A stretch of DNA of 53,436 bases, taken from Chloroflexota bacterium. Lineage in GTDB: Bacteria; Chloroflexota; UBA11872. The stretch covers positions 1 to 53,436 of the forward strand of contig JAPPKM010000019.1 of the NCBI GenBank assembly GCA_028874315.1. The letters run 5' to 3'. The notes beneath the pieces are model-generated. The model ran no database searches, was not told the DNA's origin, and saw only the letters and a list, made by a program, of their open reading frames with translations. How positions within the stretch are numbered: the first letter of the stretch is position 1; every line of letters starts with the position of its first letter. Positions 24,368-31,464 of the stretch are shown piece after piece. The translations under genes were made by a program, and so were the position numbers.

Positions 24368-24390
24368 ATCCCGGCTGGGGACGCCGGGAT
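24368..24390. repeat. REP-like palindromic element
   Basis: ATCCCGGC (24368-24375) and GCCGGGAT (24383-24390) flank a 7-base loop, followed by GACGG. It resembles the widespread dispersed 'GGATCCCGGC...GCCGGGATGACGG' short palindromic repeats. Confidence 0.55.
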
Positions 24391-24472
24391 GACGGATGGG
24401 GCGCGGTGGGGCGGTGGTGGGCGACGGGTGGGGTGGGGGCATTTGGAGTGGGGGTTGCGGGGACATCGGGTC

Positions 24473-24484
24473 CAGTGTACACTG
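24473..24484. promoter_or_regulatory. 12-bp palindrome, possible operator upstream of TauE/SafE gene
   Basis: CAGTGTACACTG is a perfect palindrome about 90 bases before the permease start. A dimeric repressor site is a reasonable guess; no regulator gene is adjacent. Confidence 0.35.
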
Positions 24485-24560
24485 TTGGTAGACATACGGC
24501 AAGCGCGAGGCGCGTGGGCGGCCGGCGAGGGGCTGCGGGCCGCGGATGGGGTGGGGTCCA

Positions 24561-24566
24561 TATACT
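24561..24566 (+). promoter_or_regulatory. TATACT -10-like element very close to the TauE/SafE start
   Basis: TATACT ends 6 bases before ATG 24573. If it is the -10, transcription would begin at or next to the start codon, giving a leaderless mRNA. No convincing -35. Confidence 0.35.
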
Positions 24567-24572
24567 CCGCCG

Positions 24573-25379
24573 ATGGAACGCGCGGCGACGACGACCGAAC
24601 GGCAGGCGCCGGTCCCGGTGCTGATCGGGATCGGGCTGGCCGGGGGCGTGGTCAGCGGTCTGATCGGGGTGGGCGGCGGGATCATCCTGATTCCGCTGAT
24701 GGTTGGCCTGCTGGGGATGTCACAGCACCGTGCGCACGGGACGTCGTTGGCCATCATCGTACCGACGGCGTTCGCGGCCACTCTTCGCTACGCCACCTCG
24801 AACCCGATCGACTGGTCGGTGGCGCTGGCGCTGGCGGCTACGTCGGTGGTGTTCGCGGCGGTGGGGGCGCGGCTGACGGCCTACATCAACGAGAAGCTGT
24901 TGCGTCGGCTATTCGCGCTGGTGCTGCTGGCCGGGGCGCTGCGCATGTTCGTGTCGCTGCAGGACGTGGCCCTGATGCACCTGGACGGCACGGAGCGGAT
25001 CATCGCCGCGGTGATCACCGGCGTGGTGGCGGGGCTGGTGAGCGGAACGATGGGCGTGGGCGGCGGAATCGTGATGGTGCCGGCGATGGTGATCTTTATG
25101 GGGATCGACCAGGTGATTGCGCAGGGCATCAGCCTGGCGGTGATTATTCCGACGGCGCTGTCAGGCGCCACGCAGCACTACCGGCTGGGGCACGTGGACG
25201 TGCGGCGGGCGCTGACGATCGGGATCGGCGGCCTGGTGGGCGGGTTCGGGGGCGCACAGGTGGCGCAGCTGCTACCGCGAGTGGTGCTGCGCGCGCTGTT
25301 TGCCATCTTCCTGCTGTATTCCTCGCAGCGGATGCTGGGGGTGCAGACCTGGGTGACGGCGCGGTTGCGGCGGGAGTAG
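24573..25379 (+). CDS. TauE/SafE family sulfite/sulfonate exporter-like permease
   Basis: About 268 aa with roughly eight membrane segments. Two inverted halves each carry the family glycine motif: GLIGVGGGIILIPLMVG followed by HGTSLAIIVPTAFAATLRY in the first, and SGTMGVGGGIVMVPAMVI followed by QGISLAVIIPTALSGATQHY in the second. Family members export sulfite, sulfoacetate or related anions, or import small organic acids; substrate is undecided. ATG 24573 (MERAATTTER) is preferred over ATG 24546 because the latter would run through the TATACT element. Confidence 0.88.
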   Translation: MERAATTTERQAPVPVLIGIGLAGGVVSGLIGVGGGIILIPLMVGLLGMSQHRAHGTSLAIIVPTAFAATLRYATSNPIDWSVALALAATSVVFAAVGARLTAYINEKLLRRLFALVLLAGALRMFVSLQDVALMHLDGTERIIAAVITGVVAGLVSGTMGVGGGIVMVPAMVIFMGIDQVIAQGISLAVIIPTALSGATQHYRLGHVDVRRALTIGIGGLVGGFGGAQVAQLLPRVVLRALFAIFLLYSSQRMLGVQTWVTARLRRE

Positions 25380-25451
25380 CGCGTCGTCCTATAGATCCGG
25401 AACTTCAGGGAGGGCGGTGAGCGGGGCAGAACGGTTGGGATGGGGAAGGTT

Positions 25452-25537
25452 GGTTGCGCGGAAGACCCCTCACCGATTTCGGCCGAAGACGCCCGAGTCT
25501 GCCTCTCCCCTCGGAGAGGATGAAGAGCGGCGCGGCC
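25452..25537. repeat. dispersed repeat family A, copy 1
   Basis: Begins GGTTGCGCGG, continues CCCCTCACCGA(T/C)TTCGGC and ends in a CCTCTCCCC...GGAGAGG hairpin plus AAGAGCGGCGCG. It matches 25815-25922 and, for its first and hairpin parts, 32517-32569. Confidence 0.75.
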
Positions 25538-25814
25538 TGAAGTTGATTGCCCTCTAACGTGCTTGATGGCGTGGAGACCACGATCGGAAGACCCCTCATC
25601 CTGACCCTCTCCCCCAGGAGAGACCTTTGCGAAACCCGCAGGCCGGTTGCCCGGAAAACCCCTCACCTCAACCCTCTCCCCGAGGAGAGGGAGCAAGAGC
25701 GCCCCCTTTCGAGGTCGAGGCGGGGATTTGCAAGGGTCTCCCAGGAGAGGGATTAAGACGGGCGTCTATCCGAGGAGGTAGAACGTGCCCCTAAGAGCTC
25801 GTCGTGGTCAGAGT

Positions 25815-25922
25815 GGTTGCGCGGCGGACCCCTCACCGACTTCGGCCGAAGACGCCCGAATCCTTCGGCTAGCTCAGGACAGGTTCTGCCTCTCCCCTTG
25901 GAGAGGGTGAAGAGCGGCGCGC
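25815..25922. repeat. dispersed repeat family A, copy 2, with 24-bp insertion
   Basis: Same order of blocks as copy 1, interrupted at about 25861-25884 by a 24-bp segment (TCCTTCGGCTAGCTCAGGAC...). That segment resembles another dispersed element at 32721-32745 (CCTTCGACAGGCTCAGGGCAGG), so one repeat seems to be nested in the other. Confidence 0.7.
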
Positions 25923-26033
25923 CCTTGGACTTCTTAGTCATTACGAGGCTGCTGCGGCGGGCGATAGCGCTTCGAACGGAAGAGGGCACCCACAAGGGGC
26001 GGCCTTACGGGACGGAGCAGCTGGGCCGGGCGG

Positions 26034-26303
26034 TTAAGGCCTCGAACGCGGTAGTGCCTTCATTTGGCCTGGCAGGCGGGCGGGCGACAGCTCGGCGGCC
26101 GGCGATGATGTGCTCGAAAACGTCACGGTCCGGGGAGCGCAGGAGTGTGAAACGCTCGAATCGCTCGACCCGCAGCCTGGTCCCGGCCACCTGTCCGGGT
26201 CGGGCGCGTCCGGATCGGCCAGCACCAGGACCAGAGCCACCGCCAGCATGAGCGCAAGGACGACCAGGAGGCCAGCCTTGCCGAGGGAATAGTCCGGCTG
26301 CAT
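26034..26303 (-). CDS. small single-span membrane protein, possibly frameshifted
   Basis: 89 aa if read straight through. The N-terminus MQPDYSLGKAG then LLVVLALMLAVALVLVLA is a convincing membrane helix. After DPDAPDPDRW the sequence becomes low-complexity and unlike protein. In the neighbouring minus frame (26005-26340) a more natural tail appears (RLRVERFERFTLLRSPDRD, VFEHIIAG). I therefore suspect a frameshift near 26190 and a decayed gene. No family recognised. Confidence 0.35.
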   Translation of the reverse strand: MQPDYSLGKAGLLVVLALMLAVALVLVLADPDAPDPDRWPGPGCGSSDSSVSHSCAPRTVTFSSTSSPAAELSPARLPGQMKALPRSRP

Positions 26304-26430
26304 CGAGTACTCCAAATGGCGGCTCTCGAAGAATACTCATGAAATAAAGCCCACACGAAGACCAAGCCTGTCAAGCCAAGACAGTGACCTCGAACACGAA
26401 CGGTTGAAGACCTTCAAATAGAATGTTGTT

Positions 26431-26479
26431 AGGGCGGTTGTTTGGTGACTTCTGGGCTGCGCCGGGTGAACGGCGGGGT
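26431..26479. repeat. 49-bp exact duplication, copy A
   Basis: Identical over 49 bases to 27468-27516, with weaker similarity extending to an ACCGCCAT(CA)TGACGGC segment about 35-40 bases downstream. In copy B that ATG is the start of a small gene; here the downstream sequence does not resemble it, so this copy looks orphaned. Confidence 0.85.
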
Positions 26480-26531
26480 CGGGGGCTATCGCTACGGGGG
26501 ACCGCCATCATGACGGCCGACCTGGCTCGCC

Positions 26532-26816
26532 TCAGCGGGATCGGGGACCGGCGTCACCGAAGATCTCGGCCTCAATCTCCGCATGCGGGATGTAGTCCGA
26601 CGGGTCTGTGTTCTTGAGTCGCTCGCTCAGAATCGCCATGTCCTCCTCGTCCTCGCGGCGCTCGAGTTGCTCGAGGTATTCGGCGTCCTCAACGGACACC
26701 AGGGCCACAACGCCTTTGCCATGGCGCGTGAGGACGATTCGCTCATTGCCGAAGGCGACCCGGTTGATGTGCTCGGAAAGCTCACGCCGGGCCTCCGAGA
26801 CACGCACCTTAATCAT
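26532..26816 (-). CDS. Phd/YefM-type antitoxin
   Basis: 94 aa. The N-terminal DNA-binding domain is typical: MIKVRVSEARRELSEHINRV, then ERIVLTRHGKGVVALVSVEDAEYLEQLE, as in YefM/RelB-like antitoxins of PF02604. The C-terminal acidic tail (DMAILSERLKNTDPSDYIPHAEIEAEIFG) is the probable toxin-binding segment. ATG 26816 is chosen; the longer frame has a Cys-rich, unlikely N-terminus. It is divergent from the RelE-like toxin across 64 bases instead of the usual antitoxin-toxin tandem. Confidence 0.85.
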   Translation of the reverse strand: MIKVRVSEARRELSEHINRVAFGNERIVLTRHGKGVVALVSVEDAEYLEQLERREDEEDMAILSERLKNTDPSDYIPHAEIEAEIFGDAGPRSR

Positions 26817-26876
26817 GACCAGCTTCCTCTGTGAGGAGCATCCAGCGCCTCTCAAGGGATGATTGCACAAAAGTAA

Positions 26877-26884
26877 ACATATGT
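26877..26884. promoter_or_regulatory. palindrome at toxin start, possible antitoxin operator
   Basis: ACATATGT spans the toxin ATG (26881) in an AT-rich patch of the 64-base divergent region. Phd/YefM proteins bind short palindromes of this kind. Assignment is by position only. Confidence 0.3.
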
Positions 26885-27192
26885 ACAAATCATCTGGGCG
26901 CTACGAAATCCAGTGGCATCGCGCGGCACGCAGGGAGTTGCGACGGCTTCCGCGAAGCGACCAGCGGCGCATTAACGCGCACGTACAAGGCCTGGCCAGC
27001 GATCCCCAGCCGCCAGGCTGCCGGCGAATGACCGGCCCCCACGTTGCGTGGCGAATCCGGGTTGGCCGCTACCGCGTCGTGTACCAGATTCAGGGGAATG
27101 TACCGGTGGTTTACATCGTCCGGGTGGCCAAGCGCGCCGACGTATATAGGCACCCCGAAACGCTGCACGGGCGCCTGCAACGGAGTGAGTGA
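26881..27192 (+). CDS. RelE/ParE-type toxin
   Basis: 103 aa from ATG 26881. The RelE fold pattern is clear: YEIQWHRAARRELRRLPRSDQRRINAHVQGL (helix pair), then the beta-sheet core WRIRVGRYRVVYQIQG and VYIVRVAKRADVYR, the family's 'R.R.GdyRv.Y....' and 'v...gHR.dvYr' with Lys-Arg-Ala-Asp instead of His-Arg. The expected activity is ribosome-dependent mRNA cleavage, neutralised by the divergent antitoxin. Basic residues are conserved, so there is no sign of decay. Confidence 0.85.
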   Translation: MYKSSGRYEIQWHRAARRELRRLPRSDQRRINAHVQGLASDPQPPGCRRMTGPHVAWRIRVGRYRVVYQIQGNVPVVYIVRVAKRADVYRHPETLHGRLQRSE

Positions 27193-27545
27193 AGGAACTT
27201 GCTGATTACCTCGCAGAACCAGTGCCGCCGGGACGAATCTCTTGAAGGTCGGTGACCAATATGCCGTTTTCACCTGTTACGGCGTCTTTTGGCGAGATCA
27301 CAGTGGATTCGGAGACGGGCCGACTGACGCCTTGAACGGAAGAGGGCACCCACGAGGGGCGCCCCTACCAGTCTCGAATCACGCCGGGATCGAGTGCAAA
27401 CACCCGCAAGTGATACCTGTACGAGGCGACGAGCTGGGGATTGAGTGCCCTCGGATAGAATCTCGGAAGGGCGGTTGTTTGGTGACTTCTGGGCTGCGCC
27501 GGGTGAACGGCGGGGTGCAGGGGCTTTCGATGCGGAGGAACCGCC
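27193..27545. other. intergenic region with repeats
   Basis: About 350 bases with no convincing gene. It holds the second copy of the GGAAGAGGGCACCCAC element (about 27331-27369) and copy B of the 49-bp duplication. Confidence 0.6.
27468..27516. repeat. 49-bp exact duplication, copy B
   Basis: Identical to 26431-26479. It ends 29 bases before the ATG of the small membrane/coiled-coil gene at 27546, so it could be that gene's 5' leader. Confidence 0.85.
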
Positions 27546-27746
27546 ATGACGGCTGAGTTGGGCACGATTCTGGGGCTGAGCATACCCGTGGTTCTCTCGG
27601 TTGTTGGCGTCGCTTGGCGCCTTGGCCGGGTCGAAGGTCGGCTGACCGGGGTGGAGCGTTCGGTCGAACGGCTCCATGCGGATATGGATCGTCTGCGGGA
27701 GGACGTCAAGACCATCCTGCTACGGTTGCCGGCCAAGCCCGAGTAG
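27546..27746 (+). CDS. small membrane protein with N-terminal helix and coiled coil
   Basis: 66 aa. One membrane segment (ILGLSIPVVLSVVGVAWRL) is followed by a charged heptad-like region (GRVEGRLTGVERSVERLHADMDRLREDVKTILLRL). Good start context: GGAGG 5 bases before ATG. A diverged, truncated copy of the N-terminus lies at 28008-28103. The pattern recalls small phage holin-like or coiled-coil membrane proteins, but no family is recognised. Confidence 0.65.
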   Translation: MTAELGTILGLSIPVVLSVVGVAWRLGRVEGRLTGVERSVERLHADMDRLREDVKTILLRLPAKPE

Positions 27747-27813
27747 GCCGTCGGACCCCCAGGGTCATCGCGGAGGCTTGGCTGATCGGCGCGGTACAGG
27801 GACCTTCGCCAAA

Positions 27814-28002
27814 GTGGAACGGTTGGCTACAGAAGCGGAGCGCCTTGCCCGATTGGAAGGGGCCTACGACCGGCTGGCGACGAAGGCCGACCTTGCGAAC
27901 CTGGAGACGCGACTGACCACGTGGTTCGCCGGACTGCTGCTGCTAGTGGTCATCAACGTGCTGGGCGCGGTGACGGTTGTCCTGATTGCGCTGCTCGGAT
28001 AA
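27814..28002 (+). CDS. small coiled-coil protein with C-terminal membrane helix
   Basis: 62 aa from GTG 27814 (AGGGA 11 bases upstream). It is a mirror image of its neighbour in layout: first a heptad-like helix (VERLATEAERLARLEGAYDRL, ATKADLANLETRLTTW), then a membrane helix (FAGLLLLVVINVLGAVTVVLIALL). The 'L.TK.DL..LE..L' plus C-terminal anchor resembles the DUF1640/Bdr/coiled-coil-anchor type. The true start is uncertain because the frame is open upstream. It probably belongs with 27546. Confidence 0.55.
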   Translation: MERLATEAERLARLEGAYDRLATKADLANLETRLTTWFAGLLLLVVINVLGAVTVVLIALLG

Positions 28003-28007
28003 CCGCC

Positions 28008-28103
28008 ATGGCGTCCGAATTAGGCCCGATTCTCGGACTGAGCATTCCCGTGGTTCTCTCGGTCATCGGCTTCGCGTGGCGCTTAGGGCGGGGCCGGCGT
28101 TGA
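28008..28103 (+). pseudogene. truncated copy of the 27546 small membrane gene
   Basis: 31 codons (MASELGPILGLSIPVVLSVI, then GFAWRLGRGRR) matching the first 28 residues of the 27546 protein almost position by position. The AACCGCCATG start context is shared. The coiled-coil half is missing because the frame stops at TGA. It most likely arose by local duplication. Confidence 0.7.
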
Positions 28104-28474
28104 GGCGCGATGCCGATTGGTGCTGCCGAGGGCCGACAGCACAGTCGCACGAGCGCCGCACTCGCATTGCCGAGATCGTGGGTTCGGAGCCCATTCGGTC
28201 CACCGGAGTCCGGTCTGGACAGTCAATGCTTTGAAATGGCCTCGGAAGTGCGCCACACGGAAGCAAGAAGGTTCCGGACCCGGAGCCTACTTTCGCAATT
28301 TCTGCAACGCGCAGAATGCTCGGCTGCGACGACGCAGGTGGGAGCGCTGTTACGGACACGTCGCCTGTGCTCCGCGCTGTTGCCCAATCAGGGAGTGCCG
28401 TAATGCAGCCACCACCGCACCGTCTCTCAGCTAGCCTCCGAATCGTGCCGGGACTCCAGATAGGCTGACGGAAG
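28104..28474. other. intergenic region with tRNA 3'-end-like segment
   Basis: About 370 bases without a supportable gene. At 28178-28204 a T-arm-like stem-loop (GTGGG, TTCGGAG, CCCAT) followed by TCGGTCCACCG looks like a degenerate tRNA 3' end. No matching 5' half could be found. Confidence 0.4.
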
Positions 28475-30157
28475 ATGACTAGGAGGCAGAGACGGGACAG
28501 TTGGCACCCGATTGGCAATCACTCGGGTAGGACCGCCAGCGGGCAGCATTCACGTGGAGATGTTCAGGTGAACTCCGTCGGAGGCCAGGGATTGTCGGAC
28601 GGGTCGAGCCTTGTACCGATGTCGTGCGACTTCTATGCACCAGAAGTTGCTGTGACAACCTTCCAGCTGAGCCTGGCCGCCGGCGCTGCGCAGCTTGGAC
28701 GCAGCCAATTTCCAACTGTCCCGGTACTGGTGAAGGGATGCGAGAGAAGATTCGCACTGGAGGATTGTGACAAGATCCGGCTTTGCACGCCCAGCTACTA
28801 CCGCGAAGACGGTACGTCGCTCATATGGGATATGCAGGAGGGCGTTGTAGTTAGCAGCCCGCGGGTCGAGGAGCGCTTGGATAATCCGGCGGACCTGGAC
28901 GAAGAGCGGCAAATCGATACCGACAAGACCCGAAGGCTTCCCTTTGATAAGGCTATCGCTAGAAGCGCCATCACAAGCTTGAGAGTAAGGGAGACTGAAG
29001 AGTCCTCACTGACCTACGGAGACAGCTGCTTGATCTGGTGCTCGTCGATCAAGCCTTGCAACAATAGACAGTGGTCTTTGTGGCGAGCTTCGCTGGAGCC
29101 TTCCTACGATCACATCTCAACTATCCGCGATCCACACGTATTCGCTCGAGCCTTGGGAGCTATGGCGTACGACCAAAAGGGCCTACTCGGAAACGCAATC
29201 TCCTTTCGCAACCCTGAGACAGGACACATCTCTCAGTGCTCAGACCTTCCGGTGGTCTACGGGCCGGTGATTTACGTCGATGACCGCCGTGCGTACATTG
29301 AAGAGTCATCGAGCGATCTCGAGTTCATGCTTCGCAGTGTCTTCGCCAAGAACAGAACGCATCGAAACCAGCGCGAATACAGATTCGCAATCCTGACGAA
29401 CCATTCTCTACGAGACAACACGCTCGATTTGACTGTGTCCACGGAGATGCGATGGACTGTGACAATGAAACAGAGAATTGAAACTTCCGAACGAACGAAC
29501 CGGTCTCCGGTGTTCAGAACGTGCTTGCCTTCTCCTAACATCCTGCGGTGCCTCACGCAGGTACTGCCCGGCCAGCGAAGTACGAATCATTCTCGTGCGG
29601 CATTCACTGCACAGATCAGGTCTAGCTTTCACTTGGAGGGCGTTCAACACAAAGACATAACTAGAGCTTCCGCGTCGACACATCGGGTCGAGGATATCGA
29701 CTACGAGTACATTGAGCGTCTGATAGCAGTGCAACCTGGATCGCCTTGCGACGCGCGAATCATCAAGTTCATCTTGGACGCAGGTCCGGGAAGCCGAGTC
29801 ACGGTATACGATCTCAGCGGCCTGAGCGGAACGTTCCGACTCACGAAGCGGTCCGGTGTAGCTACCCTGACATTCAGTCTTCCTAATCCAAGAAGCAACA
29901 ACAGACAGGTTCTTGTTAACAACAGTGACTTCGATGGCTCATCGATACTCACCAACCGGCCAAATGGCCTCACCCTTTCCTACACGCCCACGAATCCCGC
30001 CACTACTGTGAGAACAGAAATATTGGCTGAAGAGGACTCGGTTATCACCGTCATTGCGACCTCGGAAGATGGCACGGCGACAACTTCCTTCCAGGTCATC
30101 TTTGATCGCAGCCTCGGAATCAACGTGATGCCCACAGAACAGGCTCCTGCAGACTAG
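28475..30157 (+). CDS. unrecognised large protein in lower-GC DNA
   Basis: Up to 560 aa; start uncertain (ATG 28475, or GTG 28568 with GGAG 9 bases upstream, or ATG 28619). No signal peptide or membrane segment. The middle part (about 220-350) includes VYGPVIYVDDRRAYIEESSSDLEFMLRSVFAKNRTHRNQREYRFAIL, which recalls DUF2971-type phage/defence-associated proteins ('pv.Y.d.........K...y..E.EyR'). The last 130 residues are beta-rich and Ig-like (SRVTVYDLSGLSGTFRL to VIFDRSL). By eye the base composition is near 50% GC against about two-thirds elsewhere, and codon use differs, so horizontal acquisition is likely. Function unknown. Confidence 0.7.
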   Translation: MTRRQRRDSWHPIGNHSGRTASGQHSRGDVQVNSVGGQGLSDGSSLVPMSCDFYAPEVAVTTFQLSLAAGAAQLGRSQFPTVPVLVKGCERRFALEDCDKIRLCTPSYYREDGTSLIWDMQEGVVVSSPRVEERLDNPADLDEERQIDTDKTRRLPFDKAIARSAITSLRVRETEESSLTYGDSCLIWCSSIKPCNNRQWSLWRASLEPSYDHISTIRDPHVFARALGAMAYDQKGLLGNAISFRNPETGHISQCSDLPVVYGPVIYVDDRRAYIEESSSDLEFMLRSVFAKNRTHRNQREYRFAILTNHSLRDNTLDLTVSTEMRWTVTMKQRIETSERTNRSPVFRTCLPSPNILRCLTQVLPGQRSTNHSRAAFTAQIRSSFHLEGVQHKDITRASASTHRVEDIDYEYIERLIAVQPGSPCDARIIKFILDAGPGSRVTVYDLSGLSGTFRLTKRSGVATLTFSLPNPRSNNRQVLVNNSDFDGSSILTNRPNGLTLSYTPTNPATTVRTEILAEEDSVITVIATSEDGTATTSFQVIFDRSLGINVMPTEQAPAD

Positions 30158-30533
30158 CCGGTTTCCAAACTTTCACCGTTCCGAGGTTTCGCTATCTCAT
30201 TCACACTTGGTATGGACTAATCGCTGTAGCCATCTATCTCTCAGCGTGTACGTCCAGTCTCGCTAGACTCTTGATCGCCGACAAGACGAAGGCGAACGCG
30301 CGTAGAGTACTTTGCAGGCCTACACACTTACCTGGACGCCCTGGCTATTGCGCGTCGCCTATTCCGGCTCTAATGACCTAAGAACTGAATGGTGCGCAAG
30401 AGTTCAATCGGGACAAGCCGTAAGTTGAATCCCACGACACTAAGCCCAGACCTGCGCCCAATGGTGCGGTTCACGGCCCGCTATACTAGGCACTGGCAAG
30501 ATCTCGATTTTTCGCGCTAATTGGTCCATCGGG
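30158..30533. other. intergenic region in the low-GC island
   Basis: About 375 bases, AT-richer than the surroundings. A TATACT occurs at 30482-30487, upstream of the acetyltransferase. Nothing else recognised. Confidence 0.5.
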
Positions 30534-31040
30534 ATGGGGAAAGACAAGAACACTCAGAACGATACTCTGGTCGGCAATCGCAGCAATGCTGCGCGACAAT
30601 GGAAGGATACGATGCTAATGATCGTCAGTGTTAGAGAAGCGCACCGGGACGACGCAGATGTATTGTTTGGTCTCGCCGAAGACTTCGTCGTGACTTTCGC
30701 GCCCAGCAGGTCGGCGTTTGACCCAGCGCTGGTCGATATCGTCTCAAAAGATGATGCGAAATTGATCGTTGCCGAAGTCGATGGTGAGATCGTCGGGTAC
30801 TGCCTTGGGTTTGACCACTATACTTTTTTCGCAAACGGAAGAGTCTCCTGGGTTGAGGAAATCACCGTAAAGGAAGCTTTTCGGGGCAAGGGAGTAGGGA
30901 GGATTCTAATGGAGAACTTTGAGCAATGGTGCAGGAAAAGGGGTAGCAAGATCGTGGCGTTAGCTACGAGAAGAGCAGCCGCATTCTACAAACGCCTTGG
31001 GTATGATGAGTCCGCAGTGTACTTTCGAAAGTTGCTCTGA
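30534..31040 (+). CDS. GNAT family N-acetyltransferase
   Basis: 168 aa from ATG 30534; a second ATG at 30612 (MLMIVSVREAHRDD) would give 142 aa and the usual GNAT N-terminus, and may be the real start. The acetyl-CoA site is clear: WVEEITVKEAFRGKGVGRILMENFEQWC (R-G-K-G-V-G), preceded by KLIVAEVDGEIVGYCLGF and followed by VALATRRAAAFYKRLGYDESAVYFRK. Substrate unknown. It is in the same lower-GC island as the preceding gene, so probably acquired. Confidence 0.85.
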   Translation: MGKDKNTQNDTLVGNRSNAARQWKDTMLMIVSVREAHRDDADVLFGLAEDFVVTFAPSRSAFDPALVDIVSKDDAKLIVAEVDGEIVGYCLGFDHYTFFANGRVSWVEEITVKEAFRGKGVGRILMENFEQWCRKRGSKIVALATRRAAAFYKRLGYDESAVYFRKLL

Positions 31041-31464
31041 TCCTGCTTGGTCAGATCCCTGGATTTCAGCAGTCACGAAGATCAGGGCGCAGGTGGCAAT
31101 TGTGCAGGTGAGGCCATAGGAGTCGAAGTAATTCTGACGATCAACGGCGCGCGCTGAATGACTGCGTGGACTCAGAACCAGCCCGCGTCTCGACTTGCCT
31201 GCCCGTTCTGATCACGACGCTTGACGTTCAACCGTGCCGCGGCATCTGGGAGCAAGTCGTCTGAGACTCACCCCGAGAGAGCGACATGCCGGGAAGAGGC
31301 GGGGTGGTGAATCTGCCCGTGGTTCAGTTGCGGACGTTGTTTGTGTTGGATGGGAGGAGCGGATGGTCGGGACTCGGGAGGCGGTGCCGGGGGTGGGATC
31401 AATCGGCCACTGCCTCGTGGATGGTCAACAACGCTGCCATTACGAGGTGCTGGTCAGACCTTGC
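31041..31464. other. intergenic region, nothing recognised
   Basis: About 420 bases between the acetyltransferase and the converging C-N hydrolase. Composition returns from mixed to GC-rich within it, so the right edge of the island is probably here. The short open frames are not supported. Confidence 0.5.

Larger units (their letters stand above)
24246..24572. other. intergenic region with inverted repeats and REP-like element
   Basis: About 330 bases between divergent genes with no convincing gene. It holds an AT-rich inverted repeat (24290-24313), a palindromic REP-like element (24368-24390), a 12-bp palindrome (24473-24484) and a TATACT -10-like site (24561-24566). Confidence 0.6.
25380..26033. 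other. repeat-rich intergenic region
   Basis: About 650 bases with no supportable gene. It is built of short repeats: two copies of a repeat of about 90-110 bp (25452-25537, 25815-25922), several CCTCTCC...GGAGAGG hairpins between 25590 and 25755, and a 'GGAAGAGGGCACCCAC' element at 25974-26000 that recurs near 27336. Open frames here are repeat artefacts. Confidence 0.7.

Noticed and set aside
25590..25760. CRISPR array suspected from repeated CCTCTCC/GGAGAGG units
   Set aside because: Unit lengths and spacings are irregular, units are themselves hairpins, and no cas gene is present.
25547..26251. Frames of 69 and 144 aa in the repeat region
   Set aside because: They consist of translated dispersed repeats (RPLILTLSPRRD, PSASSGQVLPLPLERV).
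28178..28204. Functional tRNA gene
   Set aside because: Only a T-arm-like and acceptor-like 3' part; no matching 5' acceptor, D-arm or anticodon arm.
28063..28518. 151-aa minus-strand frame before the unrecognised large gene
   Set aside because: No motif, no ribosome site, atypical composition; probably chance in mixed-composition DNA.
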